64,000 nt of DNA from Thermoplasmatota archaeon (GCA_029258955.1 JAPDJT010000028.1:17253-81252), one strand, 5' to 3'; positions 26,494 to 35,881 are shown, numbered from the stretch's first letter. Notes: generated by a model from the letters alone, not told the origin. Numbers and translations are program-made.

Positions 26494-27623
26494 AAATTCT
26501 TCAGTTAGTTCCATATTTTTTGCCATATAACGGGGGACAAGAAAGATATGTTTACAACCTAAGTAAACATCTTATCGAAATGGGACATGAAGTGCATGTT
26601 ATTACTTCGAATTATCCAAAATGCCGGAGATACGAAATAATAGATGGAATTACTGTGAAGAGGTATACATGTTTATTTAGACCACTTCGAAATCCCATCA
26701 CTCCTGGACTTTTGACTATCGAAAAAAAAATAAAGGATTATGATGTGGTGCATACTCATAATGAGCATAGTTTTGCTGCAATGGTGGCAGCATATTTCAG
26801 AAAAAAAATAAATATTCCTCTCATCCTAACATGTCATGGACAGTTAAGATTTGGTAAAGATTTAGCAGATTGGTTTGAGCGCTTTTATAGTAGAACAATA
26901 GGAAAAAAGATATTAAGGAGGGCGGATTCTATAGTTGCATTATCTCCTTCCGATGCAAAATACATTTCGTCTTTTGGTGTATCCAGAGATAAGATACACA
27001 TCCTTCCAAATGCGATCGACATTAAAACTCTTTCTGTTAAAAATAATAATAATAGAGATTTTGTTGAAAGATATAACTTAACAAAACCCATAATATTATT
27101 TGTGGGGCCTGTAATTCGGCGAAAGGGCATACAATATTTGTTAAAGGCTATATTTACTTTATGGAAAGAAAAGCATAAAGAAGCAACCTTTTTAATTGTT
27201 GGGGATGGGGATTATTTAGAAAAAGCTAAATCCTTTGTTACAAAACATAAATTGGAAAAATTTGTCCGGTTTACTGGAAGAATTTCACAAGAGGAGCTGA
27301 TACAATCCTATAAAGTAGCAGATATCTTTGTACTTCCTTCCCTATCTGAAGGTCTTCCAACTACAATACTCGAAGCAATGTATTTGGGCTTACCGGTGAT
27401 TGCTACAGATATTCCGGGGGTTAAAGACCATTTTAAAGATGCTGCTATTCTTATCCCACCGCGAGATGAAAAATCTTTGGCCGAAGCAATAATAAAGTTA
27501 ATTAATAATCCTGATTTAAGAAAAAAATTATCGCGTATAGGAAGAGAATTGGTCGTTCGTAAATATACATGGAAAAAAGTAGCAAAAGGATACGAGAAGC
27601 TGTATGAAAACTTGATAAAATGA
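26490..27623 (+). CDS. Family 4 glycosyltransferase
   Basis: The 377-residue GT-B enzyme has the N-terminal LQLVPYFLPYNGGQERYVYNLSKHL (glycine-rich acceptor loop), the middle LFVGPVIRRKGIQYLLKAI, and the donor-binding LPSLSEGLPTTILEAMYLGLPVIATD with the EX7E pair. No membrane segment. It overlaps its neighbours by 4 nt on each side, so it belongs to one translated unit. Sugar specificity cannot be read from the sequence. Codon use (more CGG, CGA and ATC) begins to differ from the housekeeping genes here. Confidence 0.88.
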   Translation: MKILQLVPYFLPYNGGQERYVYNLSKHLIEMGHEVHVITSNYPKCRRYEIIDGITVKRYTCLFRPLRNPITPGLLTIEKKIKDYDVVHTHNEHSFAAMVAAYFRKKINIPLILTCHGQLRFGKDLADWFERFYSRTIGKKILRRADSIVALSPSDAKYISSFGVSRDKIHILPNAIDIKTLSVKNNNNRDFVERYNLTKPIILFVGPVIRRKGIQYLLKAIFTLWKEKHKEATFLIVGDGDYLEKAKSFVTKHKLEKFVRFTGRISQEELIQSYKVADIFVLPSLSEGLPTTILEAMYLGLPVIATDIPGVKDHFKDAAILIPPRDEKSLAEAIIKLINNPDLRKKLSRIGRELVVRKYTWKKVAKGYEKLYENLIK

Positions 27624-28855
27624 AAAAACCAAAAGTAATGATGGTTGGGTTGGATTTAAACCCTCCATGGGTGGAAGGAATTAGAAACACTGTTAGAGCT
27701 TTTTCACGGAATTTAATCGAAGATGGGTACAATGTATTGGCCCTTACAAAAGGTTCAAATAATCATCCCTCCTATGAAAACATCGAGGGAATTAAATATT
27801 ATAGAATTTTGGTGGGGCAATCCTCCTATTATTTAAGCGGTTCCCTTTTATTTTTAATAAAGTTACCAATCAAAATAATGAAACTTGCAAAACGAGAAAA
27901 AATACAAATAATTCATGGGCATAGTGTCTATCCAGCACTCGGAATTATTTTAGGTTTAATCTCAAAAATACTTGGAATTAAAAATGTATTCACACTATAT
28001 TCAACCCCTTTCAATAAAAATACAAATACAAATAATTCAATCATTATTAGTTTATTAAATCTCCTTAAAAGTCCGTGGCTAACAAAAATTTTAGCAATAT
28101 TTGTGGACTCTCTTATTGTAATAAGCAGGAGTACTATGAAAGATTTAATTTATATAGGTATTTCTCCACACAAGATTAGATATATCCCGGTAGGTGTAGA
28201 TTTAGCGGTTTTTAAATCCTCTGATAAATCCGCAAAAACAAAAATAAAATTAGATATTCCTACAAATAAAAAGATAATTTTGTTTGCTGGCGATGAAAGC
28301 CCATGGAAAGGAGTTGATATATTTTTAAAAGCTATAAGTATGGTCTCGAATAAATACTCGGATATTTTCTGTATAATACTAACTAAAGGTTTATATGAAC
28401 ACGAAGTAAAAAGAAAAAAAGAAATATTCAATTTAATCAATTTTTATGGTATAGAAAAACATGTTTGTATTATAGGTCCATATGAGAATATAAAAGAAAT
28501 ATATGAAATAGCTGATATGGTCGTGATGCCCTTCATTTCATTATCTGCTGTTATGGACATACCTTTGTCTCTGTTGGAAGCAATGGCAATGGGTAAACCT
28601 GTTATTGTTTCTAATATCATTCCGTTTACCGAAATCATATCTAATTTTAAAAATGGTATACTCGTGAAACCTAATGATGAAATCGAATTAGCAGAGGCAA
28701 TAATTACGCTAATAAGAAATAAAAAGTTGTATAAAGACATCTCTGATAATGTACGCCAAACCATAGAAGAGAATCACGACGTAAGAAAACTAACTCAAAA
28801 ATTGAAAAGTCTATATAGGGAACTGCTATATGATGAGGTGAAGGAATATGAATAA
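27620..28855 (+). CDS. Family 4 glycosyltransferase
   Basis: 411 residues with a GT-B layout: N-terminal VMMVGLDLNPPWVEGIRNTVRAFSRNL, middle PTNKKIILFAGDESPWKGVDIFLKAI, and donor site VVMPFISLSAVMDIPLSLLEAMAMGKPVIVS. The donor motif is spaced unusually (a VMDIP insertion). The start overlaps the preceding gene by 4 nt and the end overlaps the next by 8 nt. Probably adds one residue of the lipid-linked glycan. Confidence 0.85.
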   Translation: MKKPKVMMVGLDLNPPWVEGIRNTVRAFSRNLIEDGYNVLALTKGSNNHPSYENIEGIKYYRILVGQSSYYLSGSLLFLIKLPIKIMKLAKREKIQIIHGHSVYPALGIILGLISKILGIKNVFTLYSTPFNKNTNTNNSIIISLLNLLKSPWLTKILAIFVDSLIVISRSTMKDLIYIGISPHKIRYIPVGVDLAVFKSSDKSAKTKIKLDIPTNKKIILFAGDESPWKGVDIFLKAISMVSNKYSDIFCIILTKGLYEHEVKRKKEIFNLINFYGIEKHVCIIGPYENIKEIYEIADMVVMPFISLSAVMDIPLSLLEAMAMGKPVIVSNIIPFTEIISNFKNGILVKPNDEIELAEAIITLIRNKKLYKDISDNVRQTIEENHDVRKLTQKLKSLYRELLYDEVKEYE

Positions 28856-29888
28856 TAGTGAATTAAACCCGATAAAGATTTTGCTCTCGTTAGTAGATCC
28901 AGATTATTTAGATAAAAACATCATTAAAAAGTTGGTTGCACTACCACCTGATAAGAAACAAAATTTAATAAAATTAACGTTAAAAGTAGCAGAAAAAAAC
29001 GGTCTTCGTTATTACTTTTTGCAAAAGTTGGATCAAATAGAGGATATATCCTTTTTTAAGGAGGAAATTAACGAAGAAAAGAAAAGAGCCGATATTTTTG
29101 TAAAAACGATGAATTTTTTGAAAAAAATCGCAAAAGATTATGGTTTGAATTTTATTTTAGTAAAATTATTTGATACAATACCGCACATACCCAATGATAT
29201 TGATGTTTTTATTCATGAAGAAGAAAAGCGAAGAATGATTAAATTACTAGAAATGAATGGAATGGTTTGTATTCATTCAGGCCCTGCTGAAACAAAATTC
29301 AAAGGAAACTACATGAAGACTGATATATATACGAAAATAGTATATTTTGGAGTAGAATTCGTAGATAGAGATTTTTTAATGACTTCCACAACAAAGAATA
29401 AATTTTTAGGGGTAGATTACATCGGTCCAAATCAAGACGCTGATTTTCTTATATTATTACCACATATAATATTTGGTCATCGAAAAATGACATTGCTTGA
29501 TTTTTTACATCTCAAAAATCTTATGAAAAAAGTAAATATGGATAAGTGCAAAGAATACGCACGTGAAAAAGGATGGGAGAAGTTGTTTGATGCGATCTTA
29601 AATCATGTGCGCCAACTTCATCAGAATATATATGTAAAAAATAAAATCATTAATTTCCCCTATATTTTTAATCGAAAATTTGTGATAGATAGTCTATCTT
29701 TGTTAGAAAATTTCAATAAAAAGGAATTTAACCCCCTTTTTTTCAACCTCTCTTTCTATCTAGAAGAAGTTATGTATAAATTTGAAAATACCAAACTTTA
29801 TGATCTTATAAAGTCTTCTGAATCCATTCGAAATCTATTCAATTCAGTAGCCTCTTTTGCAAAAAGTAAATTAGGTTATAGATCATGA
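28848..29888 (+). CDS. Nucleotidyltransferase-like protein
   Basis: 346 residues. The segment LVKLFDTIPHIPNDIDVFIHEEEKRRM resembles the D-x-D active site of the nucleotidyltransferase fold, close to the NTP_transf_5 group often found in polysaccharide loci. The N-terminal 90 residues are helical; the rest is unrecognised. The SD GAGGTGAAGG sits at the end of the preceding gene, 8-nt overlap. Followed directly by a kinase-like gene, suggesting a two-step activation or modification. Substrate unknown; function inferred from one motif. Confidence 0.6.
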   Translation: MNNSELNPIKILLSLVDPDYLDKNIIKKLVALPPDKKQNLIKLTLKVAEKNGLRYYFLQKLDQIEDISFFKEEINEEKKRADIFVKTMNFLKKIAKDYGLNFILVKLFDTIPHIPNDIDVFIHEEEKRRMIKLLEMNGMVCIHSGPAETKFKGNYMKTDIYTKIVYFGVEFVDRDFLMTSTTKNKFLGVDYIGPNQDADFLILLPHIIFGHRKMTLLDFLHLKNLMKKVNMDKCKEYAREKGWEKLFDAILNHVRQLHQNIYVKNKIINFPYIFNRKFVIDSLSLLENFNKKEFNPLFFNLSFYLEEVMYKFENTKLYDLIKSSESIRNLFNSVASFAKSKLGYRS

Positions 29889-29904
29889 AATTTGAGTGAA
29901 TTAG

Positions 29905-30561
29905 ATGATGCCCAAGATTATTGTTATAACAGGTATTGATGGATCAGGAAAAAGCACACAAGCCCATCTGTTGAAGAAATATTTGGAAGAAATTGGAGCC
30001 AAAGTTGAAATTACTCATCAATTTGCACCAGAAACCTTATTTGGTAGAATATTGCTTAGTAGGATAGGAACTAACTTAATGCAATTGGAAAAAAATACTT
30101 CTAAACTATCAAATCCCTCAAATACTCTCCTGCGATTGATAACATTTTTTGCTAAGATTGAAATATTATTGATGGGGATTTTCCACACATGGGTTAAAAT
30201 TCTAAAAAATAGAAAAAACGAGTTTATAATTTTTGATCGATATTTCTATGACAACATAATAAAGGTAAGATGGATGTATGGTTTATCCAATAAAATTCGA
30301 GAATTGCTCGAAAAGATAGTTCCTAAACCATATATTTTGTTCTATTTAGATGTTCCAGCAGAAATTGCTTGGGAAAGAGAGAAAAATGGTAGTACTACCT
30401 TAGAACAGCACATTAAAAAAAAGAATATATATGATGAATGGTTTAGAGAAGCATCTAAAATTTATAGAAATTTTTATAAAATAAGCACAAATAAAGAGAA
30501 ATACTTGTGCCATATTGAAATAATAGACCTATTTAAAAAGAGTAGGAAGAATGATGAATAG
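29905..30561 (+). CDS. Thymidylate kinase-like P-loop protein
   Basis: 218 residues with Walker A GIDGSGKSTQ near the N-terminus, FDRYFYDN (the DR motif of dTMP kinases) in the middle, and a LID-like YLDVPAEIAWERE segment. It is in the glycan operon, not with nucleotide genes, and the usual dTMP-binding residues are not evident, so it may phosphorylate something other than dTMP. Two start codons (ATGATG) are possible. It overlaps the next gene by 11 nt. Confidence 0.75.
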   Translation: MMPKIIVITGIDGSGKSTQAHLLKKYLEEIGAKVEITHQFAPETLFGRILLSRIGTNLMQLEKNTSKLSNPSNTLLRLITFFAKIEILLMGIFHTWVKILKNRKNEFIIFDRYFYDNIIKVRWMYGLSNKIRELLEKIVPKPYILFYLDVPAEIAWEREKNGSTTLEQHIKKKNIYDEWFREASKIYRNFYKISTNKEKYLCHIEIIDLFKKSRKNDE

Positions 30562-31744
30562 AAATAGGACATCTAAGTCAGGAAGAATATTTTTCATAAC
30601 CAACACCATATTGGATGGGAAAAATGCACAAACTACACATGTGATAGAATTATTCATTAATCTTAAAAAAAGAGAAAGAGATATTATTGTTTTTGCCCCA
30701 AAACCGAAGAATATTATATACAAAAATGAAGAAATAATATATATCCCAATACCTAAAATTGACTCTATTTTTTCCCAATTTTTATACCAGATTTTTTTAT
30801 TCTTTTATCTTGTATTCCATTCTATTATTGATAGGCCACTTATATTTTATGTGAGATTATCCATTCCAACATTTTCCCCGTTAATTGTATCAAAAATTTT
30901 CAAAATACCATACGTTGTTGAAAGAAATGATTCTGTAGCGTTGATAAAATCAATCGGATTTTCTTCAAAATTATGGATAACTCTTGCAAAGCTTATAGAA
31001 AGGGTAAATTTCACACATGCAACAAGGATTATTGCAGTTACGCAAGGACTCAAATATGAAATAAGAGAATTATATAATATTCCAGATGAAAGAATAGTTG
31101 TGATAGAAAATGGTGCAAATACAGATTTATTTAAACCAATGAGTAAAGAGAAATGTATTAAAGAGCTAAATTTGGATGAATCCCAGCACTATGTCTGTTT
31201 TGTGGGAAATTTAGCACCATGGCAAGGAGTAGAATATTTAATAGAAGCTGTTCCACTAATTTTAAAGAAAATTCCAAATACAAATTTTTTGATTGTTGGA
31301 GATGGAATGATGAAAGAAAAGCTTGTAAAGCTTGCAAAAAAAACTGGCATATCTGATAAAATCATATTTACAGGTGCAGTCCCTTACGAAAAAGTTCCAA
31401 AGTACATTAACGCGAGCGATGTTTGTGTGGCACCATTTATTAAAGAAAGAAAACTAAAGATAGGTTTGTCTCCTTTAAAAATTTATGAATATTTATCATG
31501 TGAAAAACCAGTAGTTTCTACGCAAATCCCCAACTTAGAATTTATAGAAAGAGAAAATGCTGGAATATTGGTAGAACCAGAAAATCCGAAAGAACTCGCA
31601 AAAGCAATAGTAACTCTTTTAAATAATAGAAAACTGAGAAAAGAGATGGGTGAAAATGGTAGGAAATATGTAGTGAAGAAACATAGCTGGAAAATTGTTG
31701 CAAAGAGAGTTGCAGAGGTCTGTGAAGAGGTTATAGCAACTTGA
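30551..31744 (+). CDS. Family 4 glycosyltransferase
   Basis: 397-residue GT-B enzyme. Donor-site features include VCFVGNLAPWQGVEYLIEAVPLI, the VAPFIKERKLKIGLSPLKIYEYLSC segment and an EKPVVSTQIPNLEFIE loop. The SPLKxYEY motif in place of the usual EGxxxxxxE is typical of a GT4 subgroup. A hydrophobic stretch near residues 70-100 may let it associate with the membrane. Last gene of the first glycosyltransferase run. Confidence 0.85.
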   Translation: MMNRNRTSKSGRIFFITNTILDGKNAQTTHVIELFINLKKRERDIIVFAPKPKNIIYKNEEIIYIPIPKIDSIFSQFLYQIFLFFYLVFHSIIDRPLIFYVRLSIPTFSPLIVSKIFKIPYVVERNDSVALIKSIGFSSKLWITLAKLIERVNFTHATRIIAVTQGLKYEIRELYNIPDERIVVIENGANTDLFKPMSKEKCIKELNLDESQHYVCFVGNLAPWQGVEYLIEAVPLILKKIPNTNFLIVGDGMMKEKLVKLAKKTGISDKIIFTGAVPYEKVPKYINASDVCVAPFIKERKLKIGLSPLKIYEYLSCEKPVVSTQIPNLEFIERENAGILVEPENPKELAKAIVTLLNNRKLRKEMGENGRKYVVKKHSWKIVAKRVAEVCEEVIAT

Positions 31745-31759
31745 AAATTATTTCAATCG

Positions 31760-31780
31760 TTGTGGATAAATAGACCACAA
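31760..31780. promoter_or_regulatory. Possible operator/promoter upstream of the amino-sugar cassette
   Basis: A perfect 6-bp inverted repeat TTGTGG/CCACAA surrounds ATAAATAGA, itself TATA-like. It lies 54 nt before the first gene of the cassette. A regulator bound here would block TBP. Short enough to arise by chance, hence the low confidence. Confidence 0.3.
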
Positions 31781-31833
31781 TTTGAATATGCTAGCTTCAG
31801 CAAACACTCTTATATTGTGAGGTGATCTTAACC

Positions 31834-32925
31834 ATGATCCCAATAGCAAAACCACTAATAGACGAATCGGAAATTGAAAACGTTGTAGAAGTGCTAAAAT
31901 CTGGAATGCTTGCCAGTGGGGAATGGGTAAGAAGTTTTGAAGAAGAGTTTGCGAAATATATAGAGGTGAGATACGCCGTAGCTACAACAAGCGGGACGGT
32001 GGCGCTAGACATCGCATTAAAAGCCTTGGGTGTGGGAAATGGAGATGAAGTAATAGTGCCGGATTTTACGTTTATAGCTACAGCCAATGCTGTGTTATTC
32101 CAAAACGCAAAACCGATTTTTGTGGATGTAGATGAAAAAACATTCACTATAGACCCTGATGATGTGTTAGAAAAGATTACATCGAAGACAAAAGCGGTCA
32201 TAGGTGTACACCTATTCGGCCACCCATTTGATGTAAAAGCTATACAGGAGATTTGCGAGGATCATAATTTATTCCTAATTGAAGATTGCGCTCAAGCTCA
32301 TGGGGCAGAATATAAAGGGAAGAAGGTAGGATGCTTTGGAACTGTCAACTGCTTTTCGTTCTACGCTACAAAAAACATTACAACGGGTGAAGGGGGTATG
32401 GTGCTGACTAATGACGGAGAATTAGAAAGGAGATTAAGGCTTATAATCAATCATGGACAGGACAAAAAGTATTTGCACACAATCTTGGGATATAACTATC
32501 GAATGACGAATATTCAGGCTGCAATCGGCATTGCACAGCTGAGAAAGCTCGATGACTTTAATGAAAGAAGAATAAGAAACGCAGAGTATCTGAATAAGCA
32601 TTTGAAAGCACCACTTGAAACACCATACAAAGAAAAGGATGTGAAGCATGTTTATCACCAATACGTGGTCAAGATCAAGAAGGATTTCCCCATGAGTAGA
32701 GATGACTTCATTAATTATCTAAAGGAAAAAGGAATCGGTACAGCCATCCACTACCCCCTGCCCATTCATAAGCAACCGTTGTATCGGAAGCTCGGTTATC
32801 CAGAGGATATGTGTCCGGTTTCTGCAGAACTCTCAAAAGTCGTTTTGAGCCTACCTGTACATCCAGCACTAACGGATGAAGAATTAAAATACATTTGCGA
32901 GACAATTAATGACATAGGTGATTAG
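31834..32925 (+). CDS. wbpE: UDP-3-keto sugar aminotransferase, DegT/DnrJ/EryC1 family (WbpE-like)
   Basis: PLP-dependent transaminase, probably converting UDP-2-acetamido-3-keto-glucuronate to the 3-amino sugar. 363 residues from ATG 31834, chosen because GAGGTGATC lies at 31819-31827. PLP lysine is Lys180 (FYATKNITTGEGGMV); the N-terminal IPIAKPLIDESEIENVVEVL and TTSGTVALDIAL are typical. It is first of four tightly packed genes whose set matches the WbpE/WbpB/WbpD/WbpA route. Base composition is richer in GC and CGA/ATC codons than flanking housekeeping genes. Confidence 0.85.
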   Translation: MIPIAKPLIDESEIENVVEVLKSGMLASGEWVRSFEEEFAKYIEVRYAVATTSGTVALDIALKALGVGNGDEVIVPDFTFIATANAVLFQNAKPIFVDVDEKTFTIDPDDVLEKITSKTKAVIGVHLFGHPFDVKAIQEICEDHNLFLIEDCAQAHGAEYKGKKVGCFGTVNCFSFYATKNITTGEGGMVLTNDGELERRLRLIINHGQDKKYLHTILGYNYRMTNIQAAIGIAQLRKLDDFNERRIRNAEYLNKHLKAPLETPYKEKDVKHVYHQYVVKIKKDFPMSRDDFINYLKEKGIGTAIHYPLPIHKQPLYRKLGYPEDMCPVSAELSKVVLSLPVHPALTDEELKYICETINDIGD

Positions 32926-33843
32926 ATGAACGTTGGGGTAATCGGGGTAGGGGTAATGGGGAGAAATCATGTGCGAATATATTCCGAGCTAAGAGATGTC
33001 AATAAAGTTTACCTATACGATGTTGATAAGGCTGTGTTAAGGAAAGTATGTGAGCAGTATGGGGCTATTGCTTTTGATTCTGTGGATTCGTTACTAAAAA
33101 AAGTCGATGCCGTGAGTATATGTGTTCCAACCATGTATCATTTCAAGGTCGCGAAAATGGCGATTAAGAGTGAAGTTAGTTGCTTGATCGAGAAACCTGT
33201 TACATCCACATCAAAAGAGGGGGAAAAACTGCTAAAGATTGCTAAAAACAGAGAACATTTAACCACTGGAGTTGGACACGTTGAAAGGTTTAATCCGGTT
33301 GTAAAAGAGGTAAAAAAGCTCATGAAAGAGCCTAAATATATAGAAATACGAAGACACAATCCGGCCTCATCAAGGATAACGGATGCAAATGTTGTAGTTG
33401 ATTTAATGATCCATGATATAGATTTGGTCTGGAACTACTTCTTTAACCAGAGTGAAAACGTTGAGCTTTATTCAGCAGGAAACGATGACATTCGAAAGGT
33501 AGTTGCGAAGTTTGGAGACAGCATAGTCTCGCTATCCGCGAGCAGAGTCGCCTGTAAGAAGATAAGGACCATATATATTGAAGAGGATGGATTTACGATT
33601 GATGGGGATTTCATGACTCAGGAAGTATACATCTATAGGAAGCCGGAAAAATACGGGGAAGAGGATATGAGATACACACAGGAGAACATAATTGAAAAGG
33701 TGCTTGTTAGCAGAGTCGAGCCGTTAAGAGAGGAGCTGAAAACGTTCATCGATTGTGTTAAGAAAGGAAAACAATTCCCCATTACGCTCGAGCACGGAAT
33801 CCTTAACCTGAAAATTGCAGAAAGAATTGAGGGGATAAGATGA
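32926..33843 (+). CDS. wbpB: UDP-N-acetylglucosaminuronate 3-dehydrogenase, Gfo/Idh/MocA family (WbpB-like)
   Basis: NAD-dependent oxidoreductase expected to oxidise C3 of UDP-GlcNAcA. 305 residues with the Rossmann motif GVIGVGVMGRNHVRIY, the family EKP motif (CLIEKPVTS) and a substrate-domain HDIDLVWNYF with the catalytic-type histidine. It starts immediately after the wbpE stop codon (0 bp) and overlaps wbpD by 4 nt. The role is assigned mainly from the gene set; Gfo/Idh enzymes alone are hard to assign. Confidence 0.8.
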   Translation: MNVGVIGVGVMGRNHVRIYSELRDVNKVYLYDVDKAVLRKVCEQYGAIAFDSVDSLLKKVDAVSICVPTMYHFKVAKMAIKSEVSCLIEKPVTSTSKEGEKLLKIAKNREHLTTGVGHVERFNPVVKEVKKLMKEPKYIEIRRHNPASSRITDANVVVDLMIHDIDLVWNYFFNQSENVELYSAGNDDIRKVVAKFGDSIVSLSASRVACKKIRTIYIEEDGFTIDGDFMTQEVYIYRKPEKYGEEDMRYTQENIIEKVLVSRVEPLREELKTFIDCVKKGKQFPITLEHGILNLKIAERIEGIR

Positions 33844-34412
33844 AATATTTCAAGCATCCAACCGCAGTAGTAGAGAGCGAAGATATAGGGGAAGGGACGA
33901 AGATATGGCACTTTGCACATGTAAGGGAGAAAGCAAAGATTGGAAGAAATTGCAATATCGGAAAGGGAGTTTACATAGATACTGAAGTTGAAATAGGAGA
34001 TAACGTAAAAATACAGAATTTTGTTTCCGTTTACAGAGGAGTCAGGATAGAGGATGATGTGTTCATTGGTCCCTCTGTCACGTTCACAAACGATTTGTAT
34101 CCGAGAGCTTTCATCTGGGAGGGGGATAAAATAATTCCAACCTTGGTTAAGAAGGGTGCAAGCATAGGGGCGAACTCAACCATCATTTGCGGAGTTACGA
34201 TTGGTAAGTATGCCATGATAGGAGCTGGAAGCGTTGTAACCAAGGATATTCCACCTTTTGGCTTAGTATATGGCAATCCTGCGAGGTTGAGAGGTTTTGT
34301 TTGTTACTGTGGAAAAAAGTTGAGTGAAATTCTAGAAGAAAATGATGAAAAAATCATTTATAAATGTCCATGTGGAAAAAATATAGAAATTAGGAAGGAG
34401 TGGTTGAAGTGA
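33840..34412 (+). CDS. wbpD: UDP-2-acetamido-3-amino-glucuronate N-acetyltransferase (WbpD-like)
   Basis: Left-handed beta-helix acetyltransferase, 190 residues. It opens MKYFKHPTAVVESEDIGEGTKIWHFAHV, as WbpD/WlbB proteins do, followed by hexapeptide repeats and the FVSVYRGVRIEDDVFIGPSVTFTNDLYPR segment. After the helix there is a short C-terminal extension with four cysteines (FVCYCG and YKCPCG) that may bind zinc. Overlaps wbpB by 4 nt and the next gene by 4 nt. Confidence 0.88.
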   Translation: MKYFKHPTAVVESEDIGEGTKIWHFAHVREKAKIGRNCNIGKGVYIDTEVEIGDNVKIQNFVSVYRGVRIEDDVFIGPSVTFTNDLYPRAFIWEGDKIIPTLVKKGASIGANSTIICGVTIGKYAMIGAGSVVTKDIPPFGLVYGNPARLRGFVCYCGKKLSEILEENDEKIIYKCPCGKNIEIRKEWLK

Positions 34413-35578
34413 AGGTCGCTGTAATCGGGCTGGGGAAAGCTGGACTGCCATTAGCTGCTGTTATAGCTGATAGCGGCTTTGAAGTCGTTGGCGTCGATAT
34501 CGATGAGAGAAAATGCGAAATGATAAATAACGGTATAAATCCGATCCCAGAAGAGGCTGGATTGGATGAACTGATTAAAAAGCACGGCGGCAAAAACCTG
34601 ATTGCAACACCCAGTTACGAAGATGCAACAGACTGTAACGTGTTTGTTGTAATAGTGCCCTTGCTTATCGATGAAGATCACAATCCAGATTTTAGGATCT
34701 TGGAGGATGCTTTCAGAAACGTGGGTAAAGTGTTGAAGAAAAGAGACTTGGTTGTTTTGGAAACCACAGTCCCACCAATGGCTACTGAGACCTTGGCAAA
34801 AAGATGGCTTGAAGAAGAGAGTGGACTGAAGCTTGGTGATTTTTATTTGGCGTATTCTCCGGAGAGGATAATGACAGGCTATAGCATCTCTCGATTGAAA
34901 AAGTTTCCGAAAGTTATAGGAGGGGTGAATGAAGAGAGCGGGACTAGAGCTTTCGAAATTTACAGAAAGTTCATTCCAAATCTACATTTGGTTTCATCTG
35001 CGAGAGTCGCAGAATTCATCAAGCTGATAGAAGGATGTTACAGGGATGTGAACATTGCACTGGCAAATGAGCTTTTCAAGATTGCAAATGAGCTTGGTGT
35101 TGATTTCTATGAAGCAAGGGAATATGCCAATCATGAATACTGTCATATACATCTGCCATCCACTGGAGTTGGCGGACATTGTATTCCTGTGTATCCATGG
35201 TTTTTGATTAAAGAAATGGAGAAAAGAGAGAAGTTTAACTATGTGAGATTGCTTAGGGTGGCTAGAGAGATAAATGACGGAATGGTAAATTACTGGGCTG
35301 AAAAGATAGTTTTAGAGTGCATGAAAATCGATAAGCCTTTGAATGATGTTAAGATATGCATTAAAGGCATTACATTCAGGAAAGGTGTTAAAGAGCTTTA
35401 CCACAGCAGAAACCTTGCTTTGGCAAAGCTTTTGATGGAAAAAAGGTTGAACGTATTCGTTTACGATGAGATGTTTAACAAGGAAGAGATTGAAAAATTA
35501 GGGTTGAAGTGGATTGAACCCAATGAAGCGGATCTTGTATTTGATGCTTTTGAGTTAAAGATAGCTTGGAATGTTTAG
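34409..35578 (+). CDS. wbpA: UDP-N-acetylglucosamine 6-dehydrogenase (WbpA-like)
   Basis: Nucleotide-sugar dehydrogenase oxidising C6 to the uronic acid with two NAD. 389 residues from GTG 34409, which overlaps the preceding stop codon as GTGA and has AGGAAGGAG at 34392-34400; a GTG at 34400 inside that SD was rejected. Motifs: GLGKAGLPLAAVIADSGF, VETTVPP-type LETTVPPMATE, YSPERIMTG, and catalytic Cys258 in GVGGHCIPVYPW. It would supply UDP-GlcNAcA to WbpB. UDP-ManNAc dehydrogenase is the main alternative. Confidence 0.85.
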   Translation: MKVAVIGLGKAGLPLAAVIADSGFEVVGVDIDERKCEMINNGINPIPEEAGLDELIKKHGGKNLIATPSYEDATDCNVFVVIVPLLIDEDHNPDFRILEDAFRNVGKVLKKRDLVVLETTVPPMATETLAKRWLEEESGLKLGDFYLAYSPERIMTGYSISRLKKFPKVIGGVNEESGTRAFEIYRKFIPNLHLVSSARVAEFIKLIEGCYRDVNIALANELFKIANELGVDFYEAREYANHEYCHIHLPSTGVGGHCIPVYPWFLIKEMEKREKFNYVRLLRVAREINDGMVNYWAEKIVLECMKIDKPLNDVKICIKGITFRKGVKELYHSRNLALAKLLMEKRLNVFVYDEMFNKEEIEKLGLKWIEPNEADLVFDAFELKIAWNV

Positions 35579-35881
35579 CATATCCCGAGAATATAAAACT
35601 GGAGTGGTTATCATTCATGTAATGAAGAAAAACAGGTTAAAAATTTTAAAATTATTTAACATCATTTATGGTTTGGTTCGTTGAGAAATATCTCGTCCAT
35701 GATTCATATTCCAGAGCCGATCAATTATTTGGGTGTAAGCTCTGGAAGATATGGATATCAACAAGTGAGATGCTGAAAAGAATTGAAGTTTTGACGAAAA
35801 AATAGATTTCCAACAAAAAACACTTAAAAATTTTATATAATGGAAGAATACAAAATGAGGCGTACCTAATGGAGAGATAAC
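35579..35881. other. Intergenic region with a tiny frame and the promoter of the membrane protein
   Basis: Holds a 45-codon frame (35668-35805) and, at 35830-35842, a TATA-like AATTTTATATAAT ~45 nt before the next start codon, which has an SD-like GGAGAG. No palindromic elements are seen here. The rest is unremarkable AT-rich sequence. Confidence 0.5.
35668..35805 (+). CDS. Tiny hypothetical frame, possibly a gene remnant
   Basis: 45 codons beginning MVWFVEKYLVHDSY and containing YSRADQLFGCKLWKIW. The tryptophan-rich composition looks protein-like, not random, but no SD or clear TATA box precedes it. It may be what is left of a gene lost when the neighbouring cassette was inserted. Coding status is uncertain. 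Confidence 0.25.
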   Translation: MVWFVEKYLVHDSYSRADQLFGCKLWKIWISTSEMLKRIEVLTKK

